From CAVSJJ01 sp963771015 (GTDB taxonomy: Bacteria; Actinomycetota; Actinomycetes; Actinomycetales; Dermatophilaceae): 64,000 nt of DNA. Both the position numbers and the translations under genes were made by a program. How positions within the stretch are numbered: position 1 is the stretch's first letter; the number at the start of each line of letters is the position of its first letter. Below are positions 15,516 through 24,483 of the stretch, piece by piece. The stretch is taken from assembly GCA_963771015.1 (NCBI GenBank), contig CAVYRN010000005.1:1054001-1118000 (forward strand), written 5' to 3'. The notes beneath the pieces were generated by a model that saw nothing but the letters and a program-made list of their open reading frames with translations, did not search any database and was not told the DNA's origin.

Positions 15516-16403
15516 TCAGGTGATGGACGCCTGGTAGATGCTCTGGATCGACGCGTCGAGCACGGCGTCGAACTCCTCGGGGCTCTGCTGGGCCGTCAGA
15601 CCCTCGGTGAGCGCCCGGGAGAAGCTGGCGATGACGCCGTGGTTCTGCGTCAGCCGGGCATCCGCCTCCTTGCGGGAGTACCCGCCGGACAGGGCCACCA
15701 CCCGCAGCACCCGGGGATGCTCGACCAGCTCGGTGTAGAAGCCCGGCTCCTCCGGAAGGGTGAGCTTGAACATGACGTGCTGGTTCTCGTCGAGCCGTGC
15801 GGACTCGGCCAGGAGCGCCGTCCGCAGCAGCTTCTCGGCAGCGGCCTTCTGCGGGCTGTGGATGTCGATCTCGGGCTCGATGATCGGCACCAGTCCCGCG
15901 GCCAGGATCTGGCGTGCCAGCTCGAACTGCTGGGACACGACGGCCTCGACGCCGGCCGGGTCGGCCAGCCTGATGACCGACCGCATCTTGGTCCCGAACA
16001 CCCCGTGGCCGATGGCCCGCTCCAGAAGAGCGTCGAGATCGGGGATGGGCTTCATCACGCTGGCCCCGTCGACGTCCTCGGCCAGTCCCTTGTCGATCTT
16101 GAGGATGGGGACGACGCGCTTGTCCTCCCACAGGTACTCGGCCGAGCCCTTGCCCTCGATCGTGCGGTCCATGGTCATCTCGAAGAGGATCGCCGCAAGG
16201 ATCCGTTCACCGGTGAAGGCGCTGCTGGTGATGATCCGGGTCCGCATCTGGTGGACGAGGTCGAACATCTCGTCGTCGCCGGAGTACGCCGTCTCGTCGA
16301 TGCCGTAGAGCTTCAGCGCCTTGGGGGTGCTGCCCCCGCTCTGGTCCAGGGCGGCGACGAACCCCTGCCCGCTTCGCATCTTCTGGAACTGTTCGCTGTT
16401 CAC
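15516..16403 (-). CDS. fda: Fructose-bisphosphate aldolase, class I
   Basis: 295 aa, close to the bacterial class I (Schiff-base) aldolase type. FVAALDQSGGSTPKAL near the N-terminus is the substrate-phosphate signature, VVPILKIDKGL and HVMFKLTLPE contain the conserved lysines, and LSGGYSRKEA is the second phosphate-binding loop. It cleaves fructose-1,6-bisphosphate in glycolysis and gluconeogenesis. Start GTG 16403 has GGGAAGG 6 nt upstream. The C-terminal tail ending QASIT matches family length. Monocistronic between terminators and a 372-nt upstream region shared with clpC. Confidence 0.95.
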   Translation of the reverse strand: MNSEQFQKMRSGQGFVAALDQSGGSTPKALKLYGIDETAYSGDDEMFDLVHQMRTRIITSSAFTGERILAAILFEMTMDRTIEGKGSAEYLWEDKRVVPILKIDKGLAEDVDGASVMKPIPDLDALLERAIGHGVFGTKMRSVIRLADPAGVEAVVSQQFELARQILAAGLVPIIEPEIDIHSPQKAAAEKLLRTALLAESARLDENQHVMFKLTLPEEPGFYTELVEHPRVLRVVALSGGYSRKEADARLTQNHGVIASFSRALTEGLTAQQSPEEFDAVLDASIQSIYQASIT

Positions 16404-16775
16404 GGCAGACCTTCCCTCGGTTAGGCCGCCGGACCATCCGGGCGATCGCGCTCCGGCGAGGGCGGCCCTGGGTCCAGTGTCCCCCGCCGACGCATCCGAC
16501 GGCTCGCCGGAGCAGGCGAGGATCGTCACAACGCGTGGGTCCGGGCGCCCGACCGCGCCCGAAGCGGTGGGTTCGGGGCCGGTTGTCCGGTCCCGAGTCC
16601 GTCCGCCGAGAGCGAACACGGGATCATAGCCGTCCGAGCCGGAACATCGGCGCCCGTATGCCGCGTTGTGCAGGGCAGTCGCCGTGGGGGCGGGGTCGCC
16701 CCGTCGCAAGTACCGGCCTGGACACAGGTCGCCCGGCTAGCATCGACGTGAGTGACCTAGCTGAGGAGTTGCCAG
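16404..16775. promoter_or_regulatory. Divergent control region between fda and clpC
   Basis: 372 nt without a convincing gene. Leftward, TATGAT (16628-16623) is a plausible -10 for fda, which would leave a leader of about 210 nt. Rightward, TAGCAT (16738-16743) is a plausible -10 for clpC with a leader of about 27 nt carrying CTGAGGAG. No clear -35 partner was found for either. No recognised ClgR or HspR operator was identified by eye. Confidence 0.4.
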
Positions 16776-19319
16776 ATGTTCGAACGGTTCACCGACCGGG
16801 CCCGCCGGGTGGTCGTGCTCGCGCAGGAAGAGGCGCGGATGCTCAACCACAACTACATCGGGACCGAGCACATCCTCCTCGGGCTCATCCACGAGGGCGA
16901 GGGCGTCGCGAGCAAGGCTCTGGAGAGCCTCGGCATCTCGTTGGAGTCGGTTCGCGAGCAGGTCCAGGAGATCATCGGGCAGGGCCAGCAGGCCCCGACC
17001 GGTCACATCCCGTTCACCCCGCGCGCCAAGAAGGTCCTCGAGCTGAGCCTGCGTGAGGCGCTCCAGCTCGGCCACAACTACATCGGGACCGAGCACATCC
17101 TCCTCGGGCTCATCCGCGAGGGCGAGGGCGTCGCCGCCCAGGTTCTCGTCAAGCTGGGCGCCGACCTCTCCCGGGTCCGCCAGCAGGTCATCCAGCTCAT
17201 CTCCGGCTACCAGGGCGGCAAGGAGGGCGCGGCCGCCGGGGTGGGTCCCGGTGGCGCCGCCGAAGGCACTCCGGCCGGCTCGCTCGTTCTCGACCAGTTC
17301 GGCCGCAGCCTTACCCTGGCCGCCCGCGAGGGCAAGCTCGACCCGGTCATCGGGCGCGAGAAGGAGATCGAGCGGGTCATGCAGGTCCTGTCCCGCCGGA
17401 CCAAGAACAACCCCGTTCTCATCGGCGAGCCCGGCGTCGGCAAGACCGCCGTCGTCGAGGGACTGGCCCAGGACATCGTCCGCGGCGAGGTTCCCGAGAC
17501 GCTCAAGGACAAGCATCTCTACACCCTCGACCTCGGCGCGCTGGTCGCCGGCAGCCGCTACCGCGGCGACTTCGAGGAGCGCCTGAAGAAGGTCCTCAAG
17601 GAGATCCGCACCCGCGGCGACATCGTCCTGTTCATCGACGAGATCCACACCCTCGTCGGGGCGGGCGCCGCGGAGGGTGCCATCGACGCCGCGAGCATCC
17701 TCAAGCCCATGCTGGCCCGGGGCGAGCTCCAGGTCATCGGCGCGACGACCCTCGACGAGTACCGCAAGTACGTCGAGAAGGACGCCGCGCTCGAGCGGCG
17801 CTTCCAGCCCATCCAGGTCGCCGAGCCGACGCTCCCGCACACCATCGAGATCCTCAAGGGGCTGCGGGACCGCTACGAGGCGCACCACCGCGTGTCGATC
17901 ACGGACGGCGCCCTCGTGGCCGCCGCCAACATGGCCGACCGGTACGTCAACGACCGGTTCCTCCCGGACAAGGCGATCGACCTCATCGACGAGGCCGGCG
18001 CCCGGTTGCGGATCCGCCGGATGACCGCGCCGCCGGACCTGCGCGAGTTCGACGAGAAGATCGGCGCCGTCGTCCGGGAGAAGGAGTCGGCCATCGACGG
18101 CCAGGACTTCGAGAAGGCCGCCCGGCTGCGCGACGACGAGAAGAACCTGCGGGCCGAGAAGGCCCGCCGTGAGAACGAGTGGAAGTCCGGTGACCTCGAC
18201 GTCGTCGCGGAGGTCGACGAGGAGCTCATCGCCGAGGTCCTCGCCGCGTCCACCGGCATTCCGGTCTTCAAGCTCACCGAGGAGGAGTCCAGCCGGCTGC
18301 TCCATATGGAGGACGAGCTGCACAAGCGGGTGGTCGGCATGGACGACGCCATCAAGGGGCTCTCCCAGGCCATCCGCCGCACCCGCGCCGGCCTGAAGGA
18401 CCCCCGCCGTCCGGGCGGGTCGTTCATCTTCGCCGGCCCGACCGGCGTCGGGAAGACGGAGCTGGCCAAGACCCTGGCCGAGTTCCTCTTCGGTGACGAG
18501 GACGCGCTCATCCAGCTCGACATGTCCGAGTACTCCGAGAAGCACACGGTGAGCCGGCTGTTCGGCTCCCCGCCCGGCTACGTCGGCTACGAGGAGGGCG
18601 GCCAGCTGACCGAGAAGGTCCGCCGCCGGCCGTTCTCCGTGGTCCTGTTCGACGAGGTCGAGAAGGCCCACCCGGAGATCTTCAACTCCCTCCTGCAGGT
18701 GCTCGAGGACGGGCGGCTCACCGACTCCCAGGGCCGGATGGTCGACTTCAAGAACACCGTCATCATCATGACGACCAACCTCGGCGCCCGGGACATCACG
18801 AAGGGCTCGCTCGGCTTCAGCGCCGGAAAGGACACCCGCAGCGACTACGAGCGGATGAAGAACAAGGTCATCGACGAGCTCAAGCAGCACTTCCGCCCCG
18901 AGTTCCTCAACCGCGTCGACGAGGTCATCGTCTTCCCGCAGCTGACCAAGGACGAGATCGTCCAGATCGTCGACCTCGAGATCGCCAAGCTCGACAGCCG
19001 CCTCAAGGACAAGGACATGGGCATCGAGCTCACGACCGCGGCCAAGGAGCTGCTGGCGACAAGGGGCTACGACCCCGTACTCGGCGCCCGGCCGCTGCGC
19101 CGGACGATCCAGCGCGAGATCGAGGACGTCCTGTCCGAGAAGATCCTGTTCGGCGAGATCAAGGCCGGCGAGATCGTCGGGGTGGGTGTCTCCGGCGAGG
19201 GCAAGGAGGCCGCCTTCACCTTCGAGGGAGCCCCACGCGCCCGAGAGATCGACGTCCCGCTCGTGCCGGCCGGCACCGAGGTGCCGCCGACCGGGTCCGG
19301 GGGCGCGGCCACGGAGTAG
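16776..19319 (+). CDS. clpC: ClpC AAA+ unfoldase of the ClpP protease
   Basis: 847 aa. Two N-terminal Clp repeats (each with HNYIGTEHILLGLI, near residues 25 and 100), D1 AAA+ domain with Walker A GEPGVGKT and Walker B VLFIDEIHT, a UVR-type coiled middle domain (about 420-460, DFEKAARLRDDEKNLRAEKA), and D2 with Walker A GPTGVGKT, Walker B SVVLFDEVEKAH, sensor and arginine finger (PEFLNRVDEV). It unfolds substrates for ClpP and is essential in mycobacteria. CTGAGGAG lies 8 nt before the ATG. The last residues are acidic and Gly/Pro-rich. Confidence 0.98.
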   Translation: MFERFTDRARRVVVLAQEEARMLNHNYIGTEHILLGLIHEGEGVASKALESLGISLESVREQVQEIIGQGQQAPTGHIPFTPRAKKVLELSLREALQLGHNYIGTEHILLGLIREGEGVAAQVLVKLGADLSRVRQQVIQLISGYQGGKEGAAAGVGPGGAAEGTPAGSLVLDQFGRSLTLAAREGKLDPVIGREKEIERVMQVLSRRTKNNPVLIGEPGVGKTAVVEGLAQDIVRGEVPETLKDKHLYTLDLGALVAGSRYRGDFEERLKKVLKEIRTRGDIVLFIDEIHTLVGAGAAEGAIDAASILKPMLARGELQVIGATTLDEYRKYVEKDAALERRFQPIQVAEPTLPHTIEILKGLRDRYEAHHRVSITDGALVAAANMADRYVNDRFLPDKAIDLIDEAGARLRIRRMTAPPDLREFDEKIGAVVREKESAIDGQDFEKAARLRDDEKNLRAEKARRENEWKSGDLDVVAEVDEELIAEVLAASTGIPVFKLTEEESSRLLHMEDELHKRVVGMDDAIKGLSQAIRRTRAGLKDPRRPGGSFIFAGPTGVGKTELAKTLAEFLFGDEDALIQLDMSEYSEKHTVSRLFGSPPGYVGYEEGGQLTEKVRRRPFSVVLFDEVEKAHPEIFNSLLQVLEDGRLTDSQGRMVDFKNTVIIMTTNLGARDITKGSLGFSAGKDTRSDYERMKNKVIDELKQHFRPEFLNRVDEVIVFPQLTKDEIVQIVDLEIAKLDSRLKDKDMGIELTTAAKELLATRGYDPVLGARPLRRTIQREIEDVLSEKILFGEIKAGEIVGVGVSGEGKEAAFTFEGAPRAREIDVPLVPAGTEVPPTGSGGAATE

Positions 19320-19322
19320 CCT
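19317..19322 (+). promoter_or_regulatory. Candidate leaderless -10 box inside the clpC stop codon
   Basis: TAGCCT overlaps the clpC TAG stop and ends 7 nt before the acetyltransferase GTG, which would give a leaderless transcript independent of clpC. Confidence 0.45.
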
Positions 19323-19329
19323 CCGCCAC

Positions 19330-19875
19330 GTGACCGAGACCTCCTTCCCCCGCGCCGACGACGATGCCGGGCCGCGTCCGCCGGTGACGGTGCGCCCGGC
19401 GCGGACCGCCGACGTGCGCGCGATCCGGGCGCTCGTCGGCCCGCTGGCCGAGCGGCGGGTGCTCCTGAACAAGGAGGCCGTCGCCTACTACGAGTCGGTG
19501 GGCGACTTCGTCGTCGCCGAGCTCGGTGGGCGGGTCATCGGCTGCGGCGCGCTGCACGTGCTGTGGGAGGACCTGGCCGAGATCCGCACCCTGGCGGTGG
19601 CCGACGACGCCCTCGGCCTGGGCGTCGGCTCGGCGGTCCTGCGCCGGCTCGTCGACCGGGCCGGCGAGCTCGGGGTGAGCCGGCTGTTCTGCCTCACCTT
19701 CGAGACCGAGTTCTTCGCCCGGCACGGGTTCGAGCACATCGAGGGCCAGGCCGTCGAGCCCGCCGTGTATGCCGAGCTGCTGCGCTCGTACGACGAGGGC
19801 GTCGCGGAGTTCCTCGACCTCGAGCGGGTCAAGCCGAACACGCTGGGCAACATCCGGATGCTCCGGACGCTCTGA
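19330..19875 (+). CDS. argA: Amino-acid N-acetyltransferase, GNAT family (ArgA-type)
   Basis: 181 aa. A single GNAT domain begins VTVRPARTADVRAIRALV. EIRTLAVADDALGLGVGSAVLRRL contains the acetyl-CoA pyrophosphate loop (here LGLGVGS), and RLFCLTFETEFFARHGF is the conserved late strand-helix. The pattern, notably LVGPLAERRVLL and RTLAV, matches the short actinobacterial N-acetylglutamate synthases (M. tuberculosis Rv2747 type), which start arginine biosynthesis from glutamate and acetyl-CoA. GTG 19330 is chosen from the TAGCCT box 7 nt upstream and the start of the domain. No arg genes are adjacent. Confidence 0.8.
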   Translation: MTETSFPRADDDAGPRPPVTVRPARTADVRAIRALVGPLAERRVLLNKEAVAYYESVGDFVVAELGGRVIGCGALHVLWEDLAEIRTLAVADDALGLGVGSAVLRRLVDRAGELGVSRLFCLTFETEFFARHGFEHIEGQAVEPAVYAELLRSYDEGVAEFLDLERVKPNTLGNIRMLRTL

Positions 19876-19929
19876 CCCGCGCCCGCAGACCCCCGTTGGG
19901 CGAGCACGTCACGCGCCCGCCGTCGCGGC

Positions 19930-21357
19930 TCAGGCTCGCAGTGCCTTGGCGAGCTCGGTGAAGTCGTCGACCAGCAGGGCCATGTCGTCGTCGGTGTGGG
20001 CGAGCGAGACCAGCCACTGCTCGTCCAGCCCGGGCGGGGTGAGGATGCCGCGGTTCACGCCCCATAGCCAGGCAAGCTCGGCCACCGAGAAGTCGGTGGC
20101 CTTGTAGTCGCGGTAGTTGCGCACCGGGGTCGTCGACCAGGTGACGCAGCCCTTCACACCGAGTCCGACGGTGTGCGCCGGGAGCTCGTACGACGCGATG
20201 ACCTCGTCGAGCCCGGTCATCGCGCGCTCGTTGATCTCCTCGACGGCATCGAGCACCTCACGGGTGCAGATCTCGTCGACGGCGCGGGCGGCCGCCATGA
20301 CCAGCGGGTTGCCGTTGTAGGTACCGAAGTGGGCCATCCGCCCGTCGACGACGACCTCCATGACCTCGCGCTTGCCGCCGAAGGCCGCCAGCGGCAGTCC
20401 GCCGCCGATGCTCTTCGCCAGGGTGATCAGGTCCGGCTGGACACCCAACCGCTGTGCCGCCCCGGCGTACCCCGCAGTGAGGCCGGTCTTGACCTCGTCG
20501 AAGACCAGCACGACGCCATGCTTGTCGCAGGCCGCGCGCACACCGGCGAGGTAACCCTCGTCGGGTACCACGATGGACAGGTTCTCGACGACCGGCTCGA
20601 TCACCATCACACCGATGTCGGAGCCGTTCTCGGCCAACACCTTCTCGAGGTAGGGCAGGTCGTTGTAGGGCACGACGTAGACCGTGCCGGCCTCGACGTC
20701 GAAGGGGACGTCGGGGATCGGCGCCTCGGCCGGGCCGATGTCCTCCAGGGCGGGTTTGACCGAGACCTGCAGGGCGTCGTACCCGCCGTGGTACCCGCCC
20801 TCGATCTTGACCACGGCCTTGCGGCCGGTGAAGGCACGTGCGGCACGGATGGCGTACATCAGCGCCTCGGTACCGGAGTTGGTGAAGCGGATCATGTCGA
20901 GGCCGAACCGCCGACAGAACCTCTCGCTCATCTCGGTCGCCTGCGGCGACGGGGTGACGAACAGGGTGCCGGTCTCGGCCAGCGCGCGCTGCACATGCTC
21001 CACGACGACGGGGTTGAGGTGACCGACCAGCATCGCGCCGAAGCCCATCGACAGGTCGAGCAGCCGGTGGCCGTCCAGGTCGGTCAGCCAGGCGCCGCGG
21101 GCCGACTGGATGGAGATCGGGTAGGGCTCCCAGTGCTGGAAGGACGACGTGACGCCCAGCGGCAACGACTCACTCGCGCGGGTGTTGTGCTCGCCGGACG
21201 CCGCGGTCGTCCGGGTGAACCGCTCCCACTCGGCAGCCATCAGCGTCGCCACCCGGCCCGGGTCGACCGGCCGCGAGGTGCTCGGCAGCCGGCGCCTCGT
21301 GGCCGGGTCGTGGGCCGGCCAGGTTGCGCGGGTCTGGGACTGGGTTGCCTCGGACAT
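19930..21357 (-). CDS. Class III PLP-dependent aminotransferase (GSA aminomutase-like)
   Basis: 475 aa. NSGTEALMYAIRAARAFTGR and KIEGGYHGGYD bind PLP phosphate and ring, VLVFDEVKTGL supplies the ring-stacking Asp, and LAKSIGGGLPLAAFGG contains the Schiff-base lysine. The overall pattern is closest to glutamate-1-semialdehyde aminomutase and omega-aminotransferases. A 50-residue N-terminal extension precedes the core. No heme-biosynthesis genes are nearby, so a catabolic aminotransferase is more likely than HemL. About 190 nt upstream separate it from the next leftward gene; no convincing -35/-10 pair was identified there. Confidence 0.88.
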   Translation of the reverse strand: MSEATQSQTRATWPAHDPATRRRLPSTSRPVDPGRVATLMAAEWERFTRTTAASGEHNTRASESLPLGVTSSFQHWEPYPISIQSARGAWLTDLDGHRLLDLSMGFGAMLVGHLNPVVVEHVQRALAETGTLFVTPSPQATEMSERFCRRFGLDMIRFTNSGTEALMYAIRAARAFTGRKAVVKIEGGYHGGYDALQVSVKPALEDIGPAEAPIPDVPFDVEAGTVYVVPYNDLPYLEKVLAENGSDIGVMVIEPVVENLSIVVPDEGYLAGVRAACDKHGVVLVFDEVKTGLTAGYAGAAQRLGVQPDLITLAKSIGGGLPLAAFGGKREVMEVVVDGRMAHFGTYNGNPLVMAAARAVDEICTREVLDAVEEINERAMTGLDEVIASYELPAHTVGLGVKGCVTWSTTPVRNYRDYKATDFSVAELAWLWGVNRGILTPPGLDEQWLVSLAHTDDDMALLVDDFTELAKALRA

Positions 21358-21547
21358 CGGGTCTGCCTCTCCCGGCCGTGAACGTGGTCCACGACATCGG
21401 TCTGGTGGTGTCGGAACCCATCATTGCGTAAGTCTTTGACCACCGCGACTACGGAATCCGTCGTCAAGCTGGATCTTGGCAGGTGCAACCCGTGGAGCGG
21501 CGTACCGACGGTCTTCGGCTGTGCCGCCGCCAGTCACCCCTCTTCTG

Positions 21548-23662
21548 TCACGCCGTCCGCCGGTGGGGTACTCGGCCACGGCGCGGCCGGCGCACCTGTC
21601 TGAGCGAGCTCCGCAGCCTCCGCCGCAGCCTCCGCCGCGCCGCCGCGGCCTGGGCCGCGGCCCGGGCCACCCGACGGCGGGACCGACGACGCAGCACGAA
21701 GGAGACGGTGAGCGCGAGTGCCGTCAGAACGACGAGCGCTCCGATGAGGAGGCCGAGGCCGAGCCAGGTCGCCCAGCGCGCCACCGAGGTCGTGTCGTCG
21801 GCCGCGGACATCGCTCGGTCGAGGTCGGCCCGGTCGAGCATGCTGTCGGCCCGCGCAGCCTTGGCGTCGACCCCCAGCAGGGCCGCGCCCAGCGCCGAAA
21901 GCGGGTTGCGCGGCGCGGCGGCCGCCCGGTCGGCCGCCCCGACGGCGTCGATGGCCTTCGCCGCCTTCGGCAGCGTCGTGGCGAGCTCCTGGTACGCCGC
22001 CACCCCGTCGGCGCCCTCGTAGAGAGCGGCGACCTTGTCCGGGATGGCCATGTTGTTCCGCTTGGCGGCCTCCTGGACCTGCACGGCCGCCGGACCAAGG
22101 TCCTTGACGGCCGCGATGGACCGCTCCGCCGACGCGAAGTCCCACTTCGTCATGGACCGGCGCAGGCCGATCGGGGGGACGAAGTCGCCGTCGGCGGCGT
22201 CGACGGCCGCGTATGCCGTGCGCGCCTTCTCGCGCGGGGCGAGCAGCTTGCGCTGAGCGGGGGTCAGGACCCACGTCGAGTAGGTCTTGGCCGCCGAGTC
22301 GTTCTTGCCCACGCTCTGCAGCAGGTCAAGGAATCTCCCCCAGTCGGTGTACCCGGTGAGCCAGTGCTCGTTGGGCGCGGCATACGCGCTGTCCCCGGCG
22401 ACCGCAGCCGCCAGGACCTTGCTCTGGGTGCCGTCGGCACACCCGGCGAGCAGCGTCTTGACGACCTTGTACGACGCGGGGTAGCCGTACTCGTCCGTGG
22501 TCTGGGCGCGCCCGCCGGCATCGGCCGTCCAGGAGTCGAGCGGCAGCGCGTCCGAGCTCGACCGGGAGACGCTGGTCATGGCCCGCGGCTTCCCACCCAG
22601 CTCGGTGACCGCCTCGGCCGCCAGCTGCTGCGCGACGCCCTCGTAGATCCAGCGCTCGCCCAGCGTGTCCGGGGTGGCCCACGCGTGGGTCAGCTCGTGG
22701 AAGAGCAGCTCCTGGTCGAGCTGTTCGCCGATGACGATCTCGTCGGACGACGTGTCGAACCAGCCGTCATAGCCCCGGACGTTGACGGACCGGTCCTCGC
22801 GCACGGTGGTCAGCCCACCCGGCCACGGGGTGCCGATCAGCTTCTCAAGGACCGGGACGCCCTTGGTCATCCGCGACGAGACGAACGTCAGCCACGTCGG
22901 GTCGTCCTGGTACGCCCTGACGTCGACGCTCTGGCCGCTGACGTCGACCTTGTCGGAAGCCGAGATGGCCGGGTCCCGGGCCGAGACGACGGCCCAGAAG
23001 CCGGCGCTCTCGGTGTTCTTCGTCGCCGTGTAGGTCGTCGTCCCGCCAGACTCCTTGTGGGAGAAGAGGTCCGTGGAGGCATCGAAGGTCATCGATGACG
23101 GGAGGACCACCTCCACCTTCATCTGTCCCGGGTTGCCGTCCCCGAAGACGGCGAATGTGGCGTACCCCGGGCCGACCCGCGTCTGGTCCTTCGAGCGAGG
23201 CTTCTCGCCCTTGAGAACGAACCGCATGGTGATCTTGCGACTCTGGCCATAGAGGAGGTTGGACGGGAAGCTGATCTTCGCGATCGCCGTGCTCGGGTCC
23301 TTCGTCGCGGTGCGCGAGACCGAGAGCGTCGCGCCGTTCGAGGTCGCCGTCAGCTGTTGCGCGTCGGCCGGGATCGGGACCCGGAAGTAGGGCACGTAGT
23401 AGTACTGGATGTAGTTCCCGGTTCGGATGCTCGGACTCAGGTTGCGGACCGTGATCGTCATCGTCGCCCGGACGAGCTCCTGCTTGGCCTGCAGCACGTA
23501 CCGGCTCGAGGACCGGACGTCGATCCCGTTGGCCGAGGCCGCCGGCGCCGCGACCAGCAGCCCGACCAGGGCGAGGCCGCCGACGCGCCTGGCGCGGACG
23601 GCATACCTTCCCCATCTGGCGCCCCGACGAGGCGACGGTCTCGTCGGACGGCGCTCGTGCAT
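21548..23662 (-). CDS. Membrane-anchored secreted protein with a HELTH metallopeptidase-like motif
   Basis: 704 aa. A signal peptide (hydrophobic run GGLALVGLLVAAPAASA) precedes a large extracellular region. ELLFHELTHAW near residue 350 is a zinc-binding HExxH motif, and WIYEGVAQQLAAE about 20 residues later provides the third ligand expected of gluzincin-type (M1-like) peptidases. One C-terminal membrane helix (WLGLGLLIGALVVLTALALT) is followed by an unusually Arg-rich cytoplasmic tail (about 50 residues with runs such as RRLRRRLR). Proteolytic activity is a motif-based prediction; the substrate is unknown. ATG 23662 is one of two in-frame starts. Confidence 0.75.
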   Translation of the reverse strand: MHERRPTRPSPRRGARWGRYAVRARRVGGLALVGLLVAAPAASANGIDVRSSSRYVLQAKQELVRATMTITVRNLSPSIRTGNYIQYYYVPYFRVPIPADAQQLTATSNGATLSVSRTATKDPSTAIAKISFPSNLLYGQSRKITMRFVLKGEKPRSKDQTRVGPGYATFAVFGDGNPGQMKVEVVLPSSMTFDASTDLFSHKESGGTTTYTATKNTESAGFWAVVSARDPAISASDKVDVSGQSVDVRAYQDDPTWLTFVSSRMTKGVPVLEKLIGTPWPGGLTTVREDRSVNVRGYDGWFDTSSDEIVIGEQLDQELLFHELTHAWATPDTLGERWIYEGVAQQLAAEAVTELGGKPRAMTSVSRSSSDALPLDSWTADAGGRAQTTDEYGYPASYKVVKTLLAGCADGTQSKVLAAAVAGDSAYAAPNEHWLTGYTDWGRFLDLLQSVGKNDSAAKTYSTWVLTPAQRKLLAPREKARTAYAAVDAADGDFVPPIGLRRSMTKWDFASAERSIAAVKDLGPAAVQVQEAAKRNNMAIPDKVAALYEGADGVAAYQELATTLPKAAKAIDAVGAADRAAAAPRNPLSALGAALLGVDAKAARADSMLDRADLDRAMSAADDTTSVARWATWLGLGLLIGALVVLTALALTVSFVLRRRSRRRVARAAAQAAAARRRLRRRLRSSLRQVRRPRRGRVPHRRTA

Positions 23663-23850
23663 CTGGGTCCCCGTTCGGTGCGTGAAGCCCTGGGGGCCCG
23701 ATCCCCCGGGGCCCGAGCAGGTTGCCACCACCGGACGTGTCATGGCAACCCGACGCTCCGGTGCGAGATCGAGGTCTCACCTCGGCAGCGGTGGTGCCGG
23801 TGCCGGCGCGTGACGTCGCCCGGCTCGGCCGCGACGACCGGCGACACCGG

Positions 23851-24438
23851 TCAGGCCGGGCGCTGCCGCTGCACCGTCACGACGTCCCCCGGCCGGACCC
23901 GGCCCGCGGTGGTGACCCGCGCGTTGAGCCCGCGCAACCGCCGCGGACGGCCGACCGACCCATTGACGAAGCGCATCGCCTCGCCGCCGAACCGCTCGAC
24001 GAACTTCGCGCAGCCGGTGTGCGGCGGCCCGGTCACCTCGATGATGGCGCCGCCGTTGTCCGGGTCCCCGATGACGAGCCGCGCGCCGACCGGGAGGTTG
24101 TCCTGCGAGAGGTCGAGGTCGAGGTAGAGCTGGTCGCCGGCCAGCGGACGGCGGTCGGGGTCTGCGGCGAGGAACGCGACCATGCGGGCGCTCATGACGT
24201 TGAGCTGCGTGTCCGGGTCGCAGGTTCCCTCGGGGGATGCGCCGATCGCACGCTCGAGCCACGTGTCGCCGACCAGGCCGACCTGCGGGTCGAGCTCCCC
24301 CTCGTCGAGGACCTCCCGTTCGCCGGGGCTCGGCCGGCGGACGACGAGGTCCAGGGTCCCCCTGTCCTTGGGGGCGGCGTCGAGCTCGGGAAGGTATGCC
24401 GCCAGCTCCTCTGCGGTGCGGTGCGTCACGGTCGCCAT
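23851..24438 (-). CDS. MOSC-domain protein
   Basis: 195 aa. The MOSC (molybdenum cofactor sulfurase C-terminal) fold is suggested by GLVGDTW, the LNVMSARMVAFLA segment, GDQLYLDLDLSQDNLPVGARLVIG and EVTGPPHTGCAKF, which contains the conserved cysteine. The C-terminal GRVRPGDVVTVQ matches the last strand. MOSC proteins bind the molybdenum cofactor or transfer sulfur; the substrate here is unknown. ATG 24438 is used rather than an upstream in-frame ATG. About 190 nt before the HELTH gene show no feature. Confidence 0.82.
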   Translation of the reverse strand: MATVTHRTAEELAAYLPELDAAPKDRGTLDLVVRRPSPGEREVLDEGELDPQVGLVGDTWLERAIGASPEGTCDPDTQLNVMSARMVAFLAADPDRRPLAGDQLYLDLDLSQDNLPVGARLVIGDPDNGGAIIEVTGPPHTGCAKFVERFGGEAMRFVNGSVGRPRRLRGLNARVTTAGRVRPGDVVTVQRQRPA

Positions 24439-24483
24439 GCCCGAGATCGTCGCACCCACGACAGGCCGTCGCCCAGCGGTTTC

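Noticed and set aside
16737..19472. 911-codon leftward frame opposite clpC
   Set aside because: Complete antisense of clpC; Leu/Asp/Val-rich without any domain. ClpC motifs prove the plus strand is coding.
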